From positions 1-34,745 of the IMG/VR virus record IMGVR_UViG_3300044302_001176: a stretch of DNA of 34,745 nt. One strand, written 5' to 3'. The notes under the pieces are model-generated. The model did no database searches, was not told the origin of the DNA, and saw only the letters and a program-made list of their open reading frames with translations. Within the stretch, counting starts at the first letter, position 1. Each line of letters opens with the position of its first letter. Positions 1 to 7,717 of this stretch are shown here, one piece after another. Source of the stretch: a virus. The translations under genes and the position numbers were made by a program.

Positions 1-1740
1 GCCACAGGTAAATTTGATGTAGACCATAACATAGCTTCAGGAACTCCTATAGTTAATATAACTACGGTAGCAGGAGCAGAGTTAGATGGTAATACATTTA
101 CACTTCCTTTATCAGGAGATTGGACTTCCACTGGTGGTCTTATTGGTAAGAGTGCTTTGACATTAGATGGCACTTCAGATTATATGAGAGCTGGAACTTA
201 TGATACCGCAAATAATTTTACAGGATGGTCTAACAATAACTTAACAGTTGAAGTATGGGCTAAATCATCAGATTCTTCACAGGCAGGAATAATGACTTCA
301 TTCTGGGGAGGAGCTGGCACAGGTAGACATTTTATTTTGTATCGAGAAGCTAATGGCTCAGTAAGAGCCGCAGTAAATTCAGATGGAGGTTCTACTTATG
401 TATCTACTAATGGTGCGGAAGCTGGAGTTAGTCGTGATTGGAAAAATGCAGGTGATGGTAAATGGCATAATTATGCAATGACATATGATGGAGCAAATCT
501 TAAATTATATATTGATGGACAATTATATGCAAACAGAGCTACAGCAGTTACTTTAGCTAGTGGCGATGAAGGTATATTTACAATAGGTGCTTATAACACA
601 AGTAGCAGTGATACTCATAGTGCAAGTGCTGGATATATAGGAGATATAGGAAGAGTATCTGTTTGGAATCATACACTTACAGATAGTGAAATAAGAACAA
701 TGATGTTTTATGATTATGCAACTATGGATGCAGATTCAGATTTTAATACTCCTCAAGGCGATTTGAAAGGATGGTATCAATTTGATGAAGGAACTGGAAC
801 TTCAATAGACAATCTTACAGCAGTAACTAATGTTGATGGGCTTTTAGTAAATGGAGCTTGGGCAGGAGCAGGAACATTTATAGAAGGTACTTCTACTGTA
901 GATATGACAGGAAATGGTAAAACTATGTATTTGAACGGAGATACAGAGTTCTATAATCTCAATGTTGCTGCAAGTGGAAAAACTACTAATATATATAACG
1001 AATTAAATGTGGCATCTGCTTTATATATTGTCTCTGGAGGTACATTAACACATGGAGGTGGAACTTTCCAAGTTTCAGGAGGAAGTTCAGGATATTACCC
1101 TAACGTAGTATGTCAAGGTACATATTCAGCAGGTGCTGATTTTGAAAATTTATATACCTTTTACTTTGTTGGACAAAGTGTTAGTAATGTTCAGCCAGCA
1201 GGTACATTTAATTATTTGATATACGATAACTCATACAACGGTGGTACTAATTACAATGTATCTCTGGGTGGTAATATAACTGGAAGTAATTACATATCTA
1301 TTCAAGATAGTTGTGGATTAAATACGCGCAGTAGCGGCGTAGATTATAATATAGATACAAGTAGAATGATTCTAAAAAATTCATCTTCTCTTACATTAAA
1401 TTCTAGTACTTTAAAACTCACAAATACAACCGGATTAGACATAAGTACAACTACAAATACATTTTCGGCAGGTCCGGGATGTTTAATCAGCGGAACTAGC
1501 GCAGGCACTACTTTTAAATCCCAGAATGATTGGACAGTTGTAGGTAACGTTACTAATTTAAATGTAACCAACGAAGAACTTAAAGTAACTGGGTTAGTTA
1601 CGGATTGTACTGGTGATATACACCAATATTTCCCAACAATTGACCACGACCAACAAATAGATGCAGATACTGCTGACGACAGAGATATACAATTACATGG
1701 TGATAAATTAGATAGAAATACGGAGTTGATTAACTCATAA
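1..1740 (+). CDS. LamG-domain virion surface/fibre protein (5' partial)
   Basis: The reading frame is open from base 1, so the gene starts upstream of the window; the first in-frame start-like codon, a TTG at 157, is unlikely to be the true start. The N-terminal half reads as a concanavalin A-like LamG fold: strand motifs such as LTVEVWAK, GKWHNYAMTYDG, LKLYIDGQLY and GDIGRVSVWNHTLTDSEI span roughly 165-710. The C-terminal half is rich in Gly, Ser, Thr and Asn with repetitive short strands, as in beta-helical or fibre-like proteins. No catalytic motif is visible. LamG folds usually bind glycans, so a host-surface-binding or capsid-decorating role is inferred. It lies upstream of the head-tail joining genes, a place where capsid or decoration genes are usual. 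Domain call fairly sure; exact role unknown. Confidence 0.8.
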   Translation, partial: ATGKFDVDHNIASGTPIVNITTVAGAELDGNTFTLPLSGDWTSTGGLIGKSALTLDGTSDYMRAGTYDTANNFTGWSNNNLTVEVWAKSSDSSQAGIMTSFWGGAGTGRHFILYREANGSVRAAVNSDGGSTYVSTNGAEAGVSRDWKNAGDGKWHNYAMTYDGANLKLYIDGQLYANRATAVTLASGDEGIFTIGAYNTSSSDTHSASAGYIGDIGRVSVWNHTLTDSEIRTMMFYDYATMDADSDFNTPQGDLKGWYQFDEGTGTSIDNLTAVTNVDGLLVNGAWAGAGTFIEGTSTVDMTGNGKTMYLNGDTEFYNLNVAASGKTTNIYNELNVASALYIVSGGTLTHGGGTFQVSGGSSGYYPNVVCQGTYSAGADFENLYTFYFVGQSVSNVQPAGTFNYLIYDNSYNGGTNYNVSLGGNITGSNYISIQDSCGLNTRSSGVDYNIDTSRMILKNSSSLTLNSSTLKLTNTTGLDISTTTNTFSAGPGCLISGTSAGTTFKSQNDWTVVGNVTNLNVTNEELKVTGLVTDCTGDIHQYFPTIDHDQQIDADTADDRDIQLHGDKLDRNTELINS

Positions 1741-1754
1741 GGAAAGGTTTATAT

Positions 1755-1961
1755 ATGGATACAACAGATAAAGAACTATTGATTCGCATAGACGAACGCG
1801 TCAACACCATTTTTAATAGAATGGAAAAATTCGAAACACTCTTTACGAATCATTTAGCTCACCATGAAATGTGGGAAGAAGACATCAAAAGACAAGTCAG
1901 ATGGCTAGTTGGTTTTGCTCTTTCCGCAGCTACAGGTGTAGGTGCATGGGGGATGATGTAG
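1755..1961 (+). CDS. Small coiled-coil membrane protein (68 aa)
   Basis: The N-terminal ~45 residues are charged and heptad-like (helical, with a His-rich patch HLAHHEMWEED), followed by one hydrophobic segment ending the protein (WLVGFALSAATGVGAWGMM). This coiled-coil-then-transmembrane layout resembles XhlA-type phage proteins that work with holins, but no sequence motif proves this. GGAAAGG at 1741-1747 is a suitable ribosome binding site 7 bases before the ATG. The TTTATATA stretch right before the start could also be read as a TATA box for the genes downstream. A membrane role in exit or entry is possible; function not established. Confidence 0.7.
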   Translation: MDTTDKELLIRIDERVNTIFNRMEKFETLFTNHLAHHEMWEEDIKRQVRWLVGFALSAATGVGAWGMM

Positions 1962-2009
1962 ATGGCATATAAAAAGAAAACTAAGAAAAAAACAAAAAGG
2001 AGATATTAA
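1962..2009 (+). CDS. 15-residue Lys-rich micro-ORF carrying the next gene's SD
   Basis: ATG follows the previous stop directly (TAGATG) and the frame ends TAA overlapping the next ATG (TAATG at 2007-2011). The product would be MAYKKKTKKKTKRRY. Its last codons contain AAAAAGGAGA, the ribosome binding site of the following gene. It may be a true mini-protein, similar in composition to its neighbours, or a translational-coupling leader. It is too short for coding statistics. Confidence 0.4.
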   Translation: MAYKKKTKKKTKRRY

Positions 2010-2188
2010 TGGCACCAAAAAAGAAAAAAGGACTATACGCTAACATACACGCAAAACGTAAACGCATTAAAAAAGGGTCAGGTGAAAAAATGAGAAAACC
2101 CGGCTCTAAAGGTGCGCCAACTCGTAAACAATTTAAAAGAGCAGCAAAAACTGCTAAAAAAAGAACAATGAAAAGGAGAAAGAAATAA
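2009..2188 (+). CDS. Small basic protein, GLYANIHAKRKRI family (59 aa)
   Basis: The protein contains the strings KKGLYANIHAKRKRI and GSGEKMRKPGSKGAPT, which I recognise as a recurrent small basic protein in marine phages. It is extremely rich in Lys and Arg and ends KKRTMKRRKK. It has a good ribosome binding site (AGGAGA, 6 bases upstream) and overlaps its neighbours by TAATG on both sides, which favours coupled translation. The family function is unknown; the charge suggests DNA or RNA binding, perhaps inside the virion or during packaging. That role is inference. Confidence 0.75.
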   Translation: MAPKKKKGLYANIHAKRKRIKKGSGEKMRKPGSKGAPTRKQFKRAAKTAKKRTMKRRKK

Positions 2189-2481
2189 TGGCAGTTAAGA
2201 AAAAAGACCCAAAACTAGCTCGAGCAGGAGTATCAGGTTATAATAAACCTAAAAGAACTCCTAAACACCCTAAGAAATCTCACGTAGTTGTAGCTAAAGT
2301 AGGTAGTAAAACAAAATTAATAAGGTTTGGTCAACAGGGAGTTAGAACCGCAGGTAAACCTAAGAAAGGTGAGTCTGCAAGACAAAAAGCAAGGAGGAAA
2401 AGCTTTAAAGCACGACATGGTAAAAACATCGCAAAAGGTAAGATGTCAGCAGCATATTGGGCTAATAAAGTAAAATGGTAA
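2188..2481 (+). CDS. Small basic protein, AGVSGYNKPKRTP family (97 aa)
   Basis: The N-terminal motif RAGVSGYNKPKRTPKHPKKS, the middle IRFGQQGV and the C-terminal KARHGKNIAKGKMSAAYWA belong to a compact protein family I recognise from many marine phages. No function is known to me. It is strongly basic and has no membrane segment. SD AAAAGGAGA lies upstream; the start overlaps the previous stop (TAATG). It ends one base before the adaptor gene. With the preceding two basic genes it forms a cassette at the entry to the head-tail module, so a virion or nucleic-acid-binding role is plausible. Confidence 0.8.
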   Translation: MAVKKKDPKLARAGVSGYNKPKRTPKHPKKSHVVVAKVGSKTKLIRFGQQGVRTAGKPKKGESARQKARRKSFKARHGKNIAKGKMSAAYWANKVKW

Positions 2482-2482
2482 A

Positions 2483-2944
2483 ATGGTAGATGTAGCATGG
2501 AACGTAGGTTTTCGTAACAGAGTTCGACTTTTAGCTGGTATAGAACAAGAGGAATTAGATAATGATTCTTTAGATTTATTAATGGATATATCTGCTGAGT
2601 GGTATTACGAACAAATGGGAGTGGCTTTTACTTTAGATGCAAATGACACAGATAATAATGCTGTTATGTATTATTCTTGTTATTTAGCCTCTATTGCACA
2701 AAACGGAATGGGTATAGAAAGAATTCAAGTTGGAGATTTGGCAGTTTATTACGAAGGAGATGCTTTTATACATTTCAAAGAACTAGCAGAACAACAACTT
2801 GTTATGAAAAATGCCCTTAGCATCAAGACTACAACATACAATGCAGACCCATACCTCGGAGAGGTCAACTGGGATGAAAACGTTACAGGTGTTAACTCTA
2901 CTAAAGATATGTATCCAAGGCCAAGAGGGACTGGAGGCGAATAA
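2483..2944 (+). CDS. Head-tail adaptor (gp6-like connector), probable
   Basis: The protein has 153 residues, a mostly helical first ~100 (FRNRVRLLAGIEQEELDNDS, then an AEWYYEQMG helix and YYSCYLASIAQNG) and a short C-terminal tail. This length and helical bundle match gp6/gp15-type connector proteins that sit beneath the portal. Placement supports it: it is followed by a head-closure-like and a terminator-like gene, the normal order in siphovirus genomes. The stop overlaps the next ATG by one base (TAATG at 2942-2946). Assignment rests on gene order and overall shape rather than a diagnostic motif. Confidence 0.6.
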   Translation: MVDVAWNVGFRNRVRLLAGIEQEELDNDSLDLLMDISAEWYYEQMGVAFTLDANDTDNNAVMYYSCYLASIAQNGMGIERIQVGDLAVYYEGDAFIHFKELAEQQLVMKNALSIKTTTYNADPYLGEVNWDENVTGVNSTKDMYPRPRGTGGE

Positions 2945-3921
2945 TGCCGGGTCTTATTGGTTCACAAGGCGTCCGACCCGGTGCTTTGAATATGAATCGA
3001 GTGTTTCGTGCACTACGATATAGAACCGAACAAGCCCAAAAAGTAACTTATCACAGACCAGCTATATACAAAACAGATGCTTATGGAGTACCTTCTGGAA
3101 CTATAGGTTCTAATGAACTTTTAATACCTGATTTGCCTGCAATTATAAGACCTGCCGTTACAGCAGACTATCAACAACAGAGACAAGGAAGTAACATTAT
3201 TGGAGCTGCTAGGATATACACCCCAAACATAACAACTATCAAAAAATATGATAATTTTAATCAAAATAATAATGGTGATTTTAATGAAATTGAAGGTTGG
3301 GATAGACTAATTACAAATTATAGAACAGTATATAGTGTTTTTACTAGTGGGAATAGTAATCCTAATCCGGAATGGGTAAATACAGGTGGTAATACACCTA
3401 TTTCAGATGGAGAATCTATACTAGTTAGCGGTAATTCTACCGCAGTAACTTACACTACTACTGGTAATAAAAATGTACTAGAAGCAGACCGTCTTCGCTT
3501 CAAAATTAAAACTAACGATAATAATGTAGCACTTACATCAGTAGTAATAACTAATACTAACGGAGCACAAACATTAACTTATACTCCTGCGGCTTTAACG
3601 CTTACCCAAAATACATGGTTAACTGTAGATTTACCATTTTTATCAGGTACAACATCGACTAGCGTATATCAAGGAGGTACACGTTACGCAACTACAGTAG
3701 CAGGAACTTATGATTATGAAAAAGATTTAGCATCTATTAAATTTAACTACACAGGACCAGCAACTAATGCAGACATAATATATTTAAAAGAAGTTGAGTT
3801 TTATAAATCAGTATCATGGCACGTACATTCCTTAAAAGATATGACTGATGGATATATAATTTTTGATTGCGTAAGAACTCAAGGACGCAATGATTCTAGG
3901 AGGAGGGCTTACGACGAATAA
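2944..3921 (+). CDS. Head-closure (stopper) protein with inserted jelly-roll domain
   Basis: Residues 1-120 and 291-325 together read like a small beta-barrel head-closure protein: an N-terminal VTYHRPAIYKTDAYGVPSG and IPAIIRP-like strand region, and a C-terminal HVHSLKDMTDGYIIFDCVR. Between them, about residues 125-290, lies a Thr/Asn-rich beta domain with the pattern of a carbohydrate-binding jelly roll (ADRLRFKIKTND, TWLTVDLPF, DLASIKFNYTGPA, IIYLKEVEFY). The ring at the head-tail junction would therefore display a glycan-binding-like module outward. SD GGAGG sits 8 bases before the start. Position between adaptor and tail terminator fits. The insert explains why the protein is about three times the usual length. 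Confidence 0.65.
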   Translation: MPGLIGSQGVRPGALNMNRVFRALRYRTEQAQKVTYHRPAIYKTDAYGVPSGTIGSNELLIPDLPAIIRPAVTADYQQQRQGSNIIGAARIYTPNITTIKKYDNFNQNNNGDFNEIEGWDRLITNYRTVYSVFTSGNSNPNPEWVNTGGNTPISDGESILVSGNSTAVTYTTTGNKNVLEADRLRFKIKTNDNNVALTSVVITNTNGAQTLTYTPAALTLTQNTWLTVDLPFLSGTTSTSVYQGGTRYATTVAGTYDYEKDLASIKFNYTGPATNADIIYLKEVEFYKSVSWHVHSLKDMTDGYIIFDCVRTQGRNDSRRRAYDE

Positions 3922-4502
3922 TGCCAACTAATCCACCAGACCATCTAAATAATATAGAACGAGCTCTAATAGACAAGCTCCGTACAGGCACATATATCAC
4001 TACTACAGGCTCTGCTACGGCATGGTCTGCTGACCCTCCAGACGTCACAGTTTATGGTCAATTCCCAACTACAGACGATGTTAGCTATCCTTGTTTAATT
4101 GTAGAAATGGTCGCAAATGGGATAGAAACTCAGTTTATGGGACAGAACATTACTAAGAATGATGGAACTGCGGCAAAAGGGGAGCTCTATGGTATAGGCT
4201 TTAATATATATATCATGGTAGATAGAGCAAGCTCTATTACGATTACCAATACTACGTCAGGGGGTAATGTAGCACAGCCCTATAAAGAGAGAAGGTTGCT
4301 TAATTATCTCATGCTTAATGGAGCTAATGTGCTTATGGACCTTGATTTTGCTGATATTGTAAAGGGTGCCGCTGGTACGCCTGCTGCAACTGAGGTTGAT
4401 GAACGTCACTTCAGTGGTTTTAGAAACATTGGTTATGACCCTGCATTGGAATTGTGGACTAGTCAAGCTTCGATGGTAGTAACGTTCAAGAATAGTAGAT
4501 AG
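3921..4502 (+). CDS. Tail terminator / tail completion protein, probable
   Basis: The protein has 193 residues. It begins with an amphipathic helix (LNNIERALIDKLRTG), then a YGQFPTTDDVSYPCLIVEMVANG strand-turn typical of tail-completion proteins, and ends with a strand (LWTSQASMVVTFKNSR). Length and order (after head closure, before the tail-tube genes) match the gpU/gp17-type terminator that caps the tail tube. The start overlaps the previous stop (TAATG) after the AGGAGGAGG run at 3898-3906. No catalytic motif. Called from context and general pattern. Confidence 0.6.
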   Translation: MPTNPPDHLNNIERALIDKLRTGTYITTTGSATAWSADPPDVTVYGQFPTTDDVSYPCLIVEMVANGIETQFMGQNITKNDGTAAKGELYGIGFNIYIMVDRASSITITNTTSGGNVAQPYKERRLLNYLMLNGANVLMDLDFADIVKGAAGTPAATEVDERHFSGFRNIGYDPALELWTSQASMVVTFKNSR

Positions 4503-4503
4503 T

Positions 4504-6243
4504 ATGGCTCAAGTTACTTGGGCAACTCAGTTCCAAAAGCAAGATGTAATGAGAACCATTACGGTTGGATTCCAACCATATATGCCGTTTTCACAACAGT
4601 ACGCTATGTCGCTACGCCCAGAAGCAGAACCCGGTTATTTTGAACTTACACCCCAACCTGAAGGAGATGAAATGCTTCCTACAACAGGAAAGGGTAAAGA
4701 GTATAGTTTTGAAACTCGTATGAAAACTTATATGGGAAAGGGTGAAGAAGGACTAGCTTATATGAGTCGATATCATAGCCCAGATAGAGCAACTCAAGTT
4801 GCTAATGCACCTCCACAAGGTGCGGCTACAGCTACCTCTACAGCAGCAAAACAACTTGCTAATATGTTTAAGAGTAGGATGGATGTACGAGCAACTCCCA
4901 AGGGAATGAGTAGAGATGTGGGTGAGTTAACTTTAGGTAAGCTTACAAGAATGTTAGATAAAGAATTAAAAATGTCTAGGACGCAGGACCAAATAGACCG
5001 AGGCCCTAAAAGAGGTGGTAAATTCTGGGGTAATGATTTTGACATTCAACTAGAAAGGACAGGTGGGACATTTAAGGAATTTTTAAACACCAAAATAGGT
5101 AAAAAAGAAATGGAAGGTGTACATTCTTTGGAAATGACGCGTGCCGCTGGTAACTCAACTACTTCAAAACTTTTAAGTATGAGTCAAAAAGAGATGAACG
5201 ATAGAAGTGAAAAGGGTGCTGAGGCTAAATTTAAAGCTCATGTAAAAGATAAACTAACCGTAATGAACGAGACAATAAAAGATGTTGTTTTGAAGATGAG
5301 TAAGGAGGAAAGAGAATTATACAATAAAACTGAGGCAACTATGCTTGGAAGAGGTGCAGGAGCTGCTGGGTCAGGGATGTTAGCATCTAGAGCTTTAATT
5401 AAAGCAGGTAGTGATGTACTTTTAAATAGAACTTTAAGAGATTTTATAGGTAAAGTTAGTCGTTCTACTTTAATTAACGAATTAAATGGGTTAACAGGAT
5501 TAGCTAAACATCTGTACCAAGTAAGATTGGGTAAAAAAATGTTAGGTTTTGCGATGATATCAGCTAAACCTATTACTGTAGGGGAAGTAACTTACCCTAG
5601 ATTTGAACCAGAACCCCATATTATAGTTATGGAAGTAGGAGCTGGCGCAAATCAATTGGTTAATGGTTTTGGTGAGTGGGTAGTTGAAAATAAAGGGGTT
5701 GATTCTAAGATAATGAGTGGATATATTGCAGATGCTGAGACTTATGCAAGTAGTCAAGCTATACTTACTCAGGACCGTGTAGACCATATGTATGAATCTT
5801 CGTCTGTTAATGCTGCTCAAATGGTAATAGACAGCACAGGTATAGCTGTAGGAGAGACTGTACTGAGTAATGTTAGACTGATGCCTATGGATATAGCTGA
5901 AAATATAAGACAACAGATGATTTTACATTTTAGAGAAGGAGGAGCGTCGAAAAGATTTGCTCAATGGTATCAACGTTTGTTTGACAAAAGTAACTTATTA
6001 ACACGAAGTTGGTACAATAGCATCAGTATGGTGGGTAAACGAGGAGGTAGCTTCTCAGAAGAATGGACATATGGGGATGACAAAGGAAATCCCAATAAAA
6101 GATTCTTGGGTGTTTGGAGTAAAGCATCACAAGATACGTGGAAAAATGACGTTGGAAGAAATGTATCTATTTCTCCCTTTATTATATCTAGACGTAAAGG
6201 CGTTGCTGCTTTCAGAACTGGTGGTGATTATGGTAAGGATTAA
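4504..6243 (+). CDS. Large virion protein of unknown function (579 aa)
   Basis: It sits between the tail terminator and the tail-tube genes, so it is very likely structural. The N-terminus (TWATQFQKQDVMRTITVGFQ) is followed by a charged, helical, Met/Lys-rich stretch (residues ~100-290), an Ala/Gly-rich segment (LGRGAGAAGSGMLASRA), and a beta/alpha region ending with basic strands. No known domain was recognised. In size and place it could be a minor head-tail protein or one tied to genome ejection; nothing in the sequence decides. Gap to the previous gene is one base. Confidence 0.75.
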   Translation: MAQVTWATQFQKQDVMRTITVGFQPYMPFSQQYAMSLRPEAEPGYFELTPQPEGDEMLPTTGKGKEYSFETRMKTYMGKGEEGLAYMSRYHSPDRATQVANAPPQGAATATSTAAKQLANMFKSRMDVRATPKGMSRDVGELTLGKLTRMLDKELKMSRTQDQIDRGPKRGGKFWGNDFDIQLERTGGTFKEFLNTKIGKKEMEGVHSLEMTRAAGNSTTSKLLSMSQKEMNDRSEKGAEAKFKAHVKDKLTVMNETIKDVVLKMSKEERELYNKTEATMLGRGAGAAGSGMLASRALIKAGSDVLLNRTLRDFIGKVSRSTLINELNGLTGLAKHLYQVRLGKKMLGFAMISAKPITVGEVTYPRFEPEPHIIVMEVGAGANQLVNGFGEWVVENKGVDSKIMSGYIADAETYASSQAILTQDRVDHMYESSSVNAAQMVIDSTGIAVGETVLSNVRLMPMDIAENIRQQMILHFREGGASKRFAQWYQRLFDKSNLLTRSWYNSISMVGKRGGSFSEEWTYGDDKGNPNKRFLGVWSKASQDTWKNDVGRNVSISPFIISRRKGVAAFRTGGDYGKD

Positions 6244-6244
6244 G

Positions 6245-6266
6245 CAAAAGCTTTATATAGTAAGCC
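6245..6266 (+). promoter_or_regulatory. Archaeal promoter (BRE + TATA) for the tail-tube genes
   Basis: AAAAGC (BRE-like, 6246-6251) is directly followed by TTTATATA (6252-6259) at the head of the 140-base gap before the tail-tube gene. A start site would fall near 6280, leaving a leader of about 100 bases. Tail-tube proteins are needed in large amounts, so a dedicated promoter makes sense. The element closely matches the candidate promoter in front of the RNR gene. Confidence 0.55.
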
Positions 6267-6339
6267 GAGCTAATTTAAAGGTAACGAGTGGAATGCAAAG
6301 TACCGAAGGTCTAGACAACAAAAAATAAAGGTGAATAAA

Positions 6340-6384
6340 ATGGTATATACCCACAATAAAAACGAAAAAGGAGGTGAATTCTAA
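6340..6384 (+). CDS. 14-residue leader peptide coupled to tail-tube gene
   Basis: The frame MVYTHNKNEKGGEF has its own good ribosome binding site (AAAGGTGA, about 6 bases upstream) and its TAA overlaps the ATG of the tail-tube gene (TAATG, 6382-6386). Its codons for EKGGEF contain the strong SD AAAAAGGAGGTGA of the next gene. Ribosomes translating the leader would pass over and end on the start of the tail-tube gene, which suggests translational coupling. A stable product is not implied. Confidence 0.45.
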   Translation: MVYTHNKNEKGGEF

Positions 6385-7070
6385 TGGCTTACTTTTTAGG
6401 CAGAGACGTTAACGTTTATTTAACTACAGAAACCGCTGTAGCTGATAAAGCAATTGGTACATCAGGTAGTACATCTGTTGCTCCTATTATTAAACTAGGT
6501 GCACCAAGCTCAATAACAAATCTATTTGCTGACGATATGAATGCAGCAGTAGCTTTGACTAACTTTACTCCATATGCTGATATAACTGGAGTAGAAGTAG
6601 CACTAGGAACCATGGACGAAGACACTTCTTATTTAGGACAGAAACAACCGGGTAAGGTTGAAATCAAGAAGGAATACACTGTATCCTTAACAAGAAAGAA
6701 AAAGAATAATCTCTGGGATGTAATTTTTAACGGAGATAGTTCAGGCAACAAAGCAAGATTTGGTATGGGTAATGGTAATACTGGTCTTGGAACAGGAAAA
6801 GTTAACCCTAAATCTGTAAAAGATGGTTCAGGTGATTTTTCATGTTATGGTTATAGAGTAAGTTTACAATTTAAAACAGGAACAGCAGGAAATACATCGA
6901 ACGAAGAAGTTATGTGTATTAAAAACTGTTGTATAACTGGTTACACAACTACGCTTAACGCAGACGGCGTTCAAGAAGAGACACTAGAGTTTACATCATA
7001 TCAACCAGCAGTATATGGATTGTCTGGTGATGAATTAAATAAAACTCTAACAGCAACAGGAGATTTCTAA
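6384..7070 (+). CDS. Major tail tube protein A
   Basis: The 228-residue beta-rich protein starts MAYFLGRDVNVYLTTE and ends with the CITGYTTTLNADGVQEETLEFTS strand pair typical of tail-tube subunits in archaeal siphoviruses and related phages. It is followed at once by a clear paralogue (7073-7666) sharing the N-terminal YFLG/RDVxVYL, the central EIKKExTxxLTRKK and the C-terminal ADGxxEETLEx(T) motifs. It has the strongest SD in the window (GGAGGTGA). It lies upstream of chaperones and tape measure, as expected. An insert after the central motif (GNGNTGLGTGK region) makes it larger than its twin. Confidence 0.8.
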   Translation: MAYFLGRDVNVYLTTETAVADKAIGTSGSTSVAPIIKLGAPSSITNLFADDMNAAVALTNFTPYADITGVEVALGTMDEDTSYLGQKQPGKVEIKKEYTVSLTRKKKNNLWDVIFNGDSSGNKARFGMGNGNTGLGTGKVNPKSVKDGSGDFSCYGYRVSLQFKTGTAGNTSNEEVMCIKNCCITGYTTTLNADGVQEETLEFTSYQPAVYGLSGDELNKTLTATGDF

Positions 7071-7072
7071 GC

Positions 7073-7666
7073 ATGGTTTTTTACTTAGGAAAAGATGTCT
7101 CAGTTTACTTATCAACTGAGAACTCAACATTGGGAGTTTCTCCAGCAACAGGAAGTACAAGTGTAGTTAATACATCTACAGCAACATTTGCTGTAAAACT
7201 TCAAGACGGTGGCTCTGCTGTAACTGAGACTGAACAAACAGACTTAACAGCAGTCGATTTGAGTATTGGAGCTTTGGATGAAGACATTACATATTTCGGT
7301 ATGAGAACAGCATTAAAGGCAGAAATTAAAAAGGAAACTACTTTAACACTAACTCGTAAAAAGAGTGACCCTTTATATGAATATGTTTTTGATAAATTAA
7401 GGTATGGATTATCAGGTACGAGCGTCAACGATACATCTATTAACGATGGTCTATCTGAACCTACTGTAGAATACGGATATCGTGCTTACGTGCACTTATC
7501 TGGTACTTCAGAGGTTATGACAATACCTAACTGTGTAGTATCAGCACATACTGTTAGCTTAAGTGCCGACGGTACAACTGAAGAAACACTCGAATTAACA
7601 TCTATGGTTACACCTGTTATTAGTGGTGCAAACTACGTAACAGCAACATTACCAGCTAACTTATAG
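7073..7666 (+). CDS. Tail tube protein B (paralogue)
   Basis: This 197-residue protein is a homologue of the preceding one: MVFYLGKDVSVYLSTE, ALDEDITYFGM, AEIKKETTLTLTRKK, VSLSADGTTEETLELTS. The two genes are separated by two bases. Two tube-like proteins may mean a mixed tube, a tube plus tail-tip subunit, or one carrying surface loops; the sequence cannot tell. The gene is followed by a strong GC hairpin, which may set its mRNA 3' end. Confidence 0.78.
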   Translation: MVFYLGKDVSVYLSTENSTLGVSPATGSTSVVNTSTATFAVKLQDGGSAVTETEQTDLTAVDLSIGALDEDITYFGMRTALKAEIKKETTLTLTRKKSDPLYEYVFDKLRYGLSGTSVNDTSINDGLSEPTVEYGYRAYVHLSGTSEVMTIPNCVVSAHTVSLSADGTTEETLELTSMVTPVISGANYVTATLPANL

Positions 7667-7684
7667 ATAATATAATTTAATATG

Positions 7685-7704
7685 AGGGGGGCTTGAGCCC
7701 CCTT
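7685..7704 (+). terminator. GC-rich hairpin after the tail-tube genes
   Basis: GGGGGC (7687-7692) and GCCCCC (7697-7702) form a 6-bp perfect stem with TTGA loop, extended to 8 bp by a G-T and an A-T pair. It sits between the tail-tube stop and the chaperone SD and is preceded by an AT-only stretch. There is no long T run after it, so it may be a processing or partial attenuation signal that keeps tail-tube mRNA more abundant than downstream genes. Confidence 0.5.
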
Positions 7705-7717
7705 CAGGAGATAAATA

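Noticed and set aside
1748-1755. TTTATATA just before the 68-residue gene as a promoter
   Set aside because: It abuts the ATG, so the transcript would start inside the gene; GGAAAGG before it is better read as SD. Left as a weak option for the basic genes downstream.
5560-5913. 117-residue minus-strand frame inside the 579-residue virion gene
   Set aside because: Tyr/Ser/His-rich antisense composition, no SD, lies wholly within a well-framed plus-strand gene.
6071-6328. 85-residue plus-strand frame overlapping the end of the 579-residue gene
   Set aside because: Most of it lies in another frame of a real gene; only a short tail covers the promoter/leader gap.
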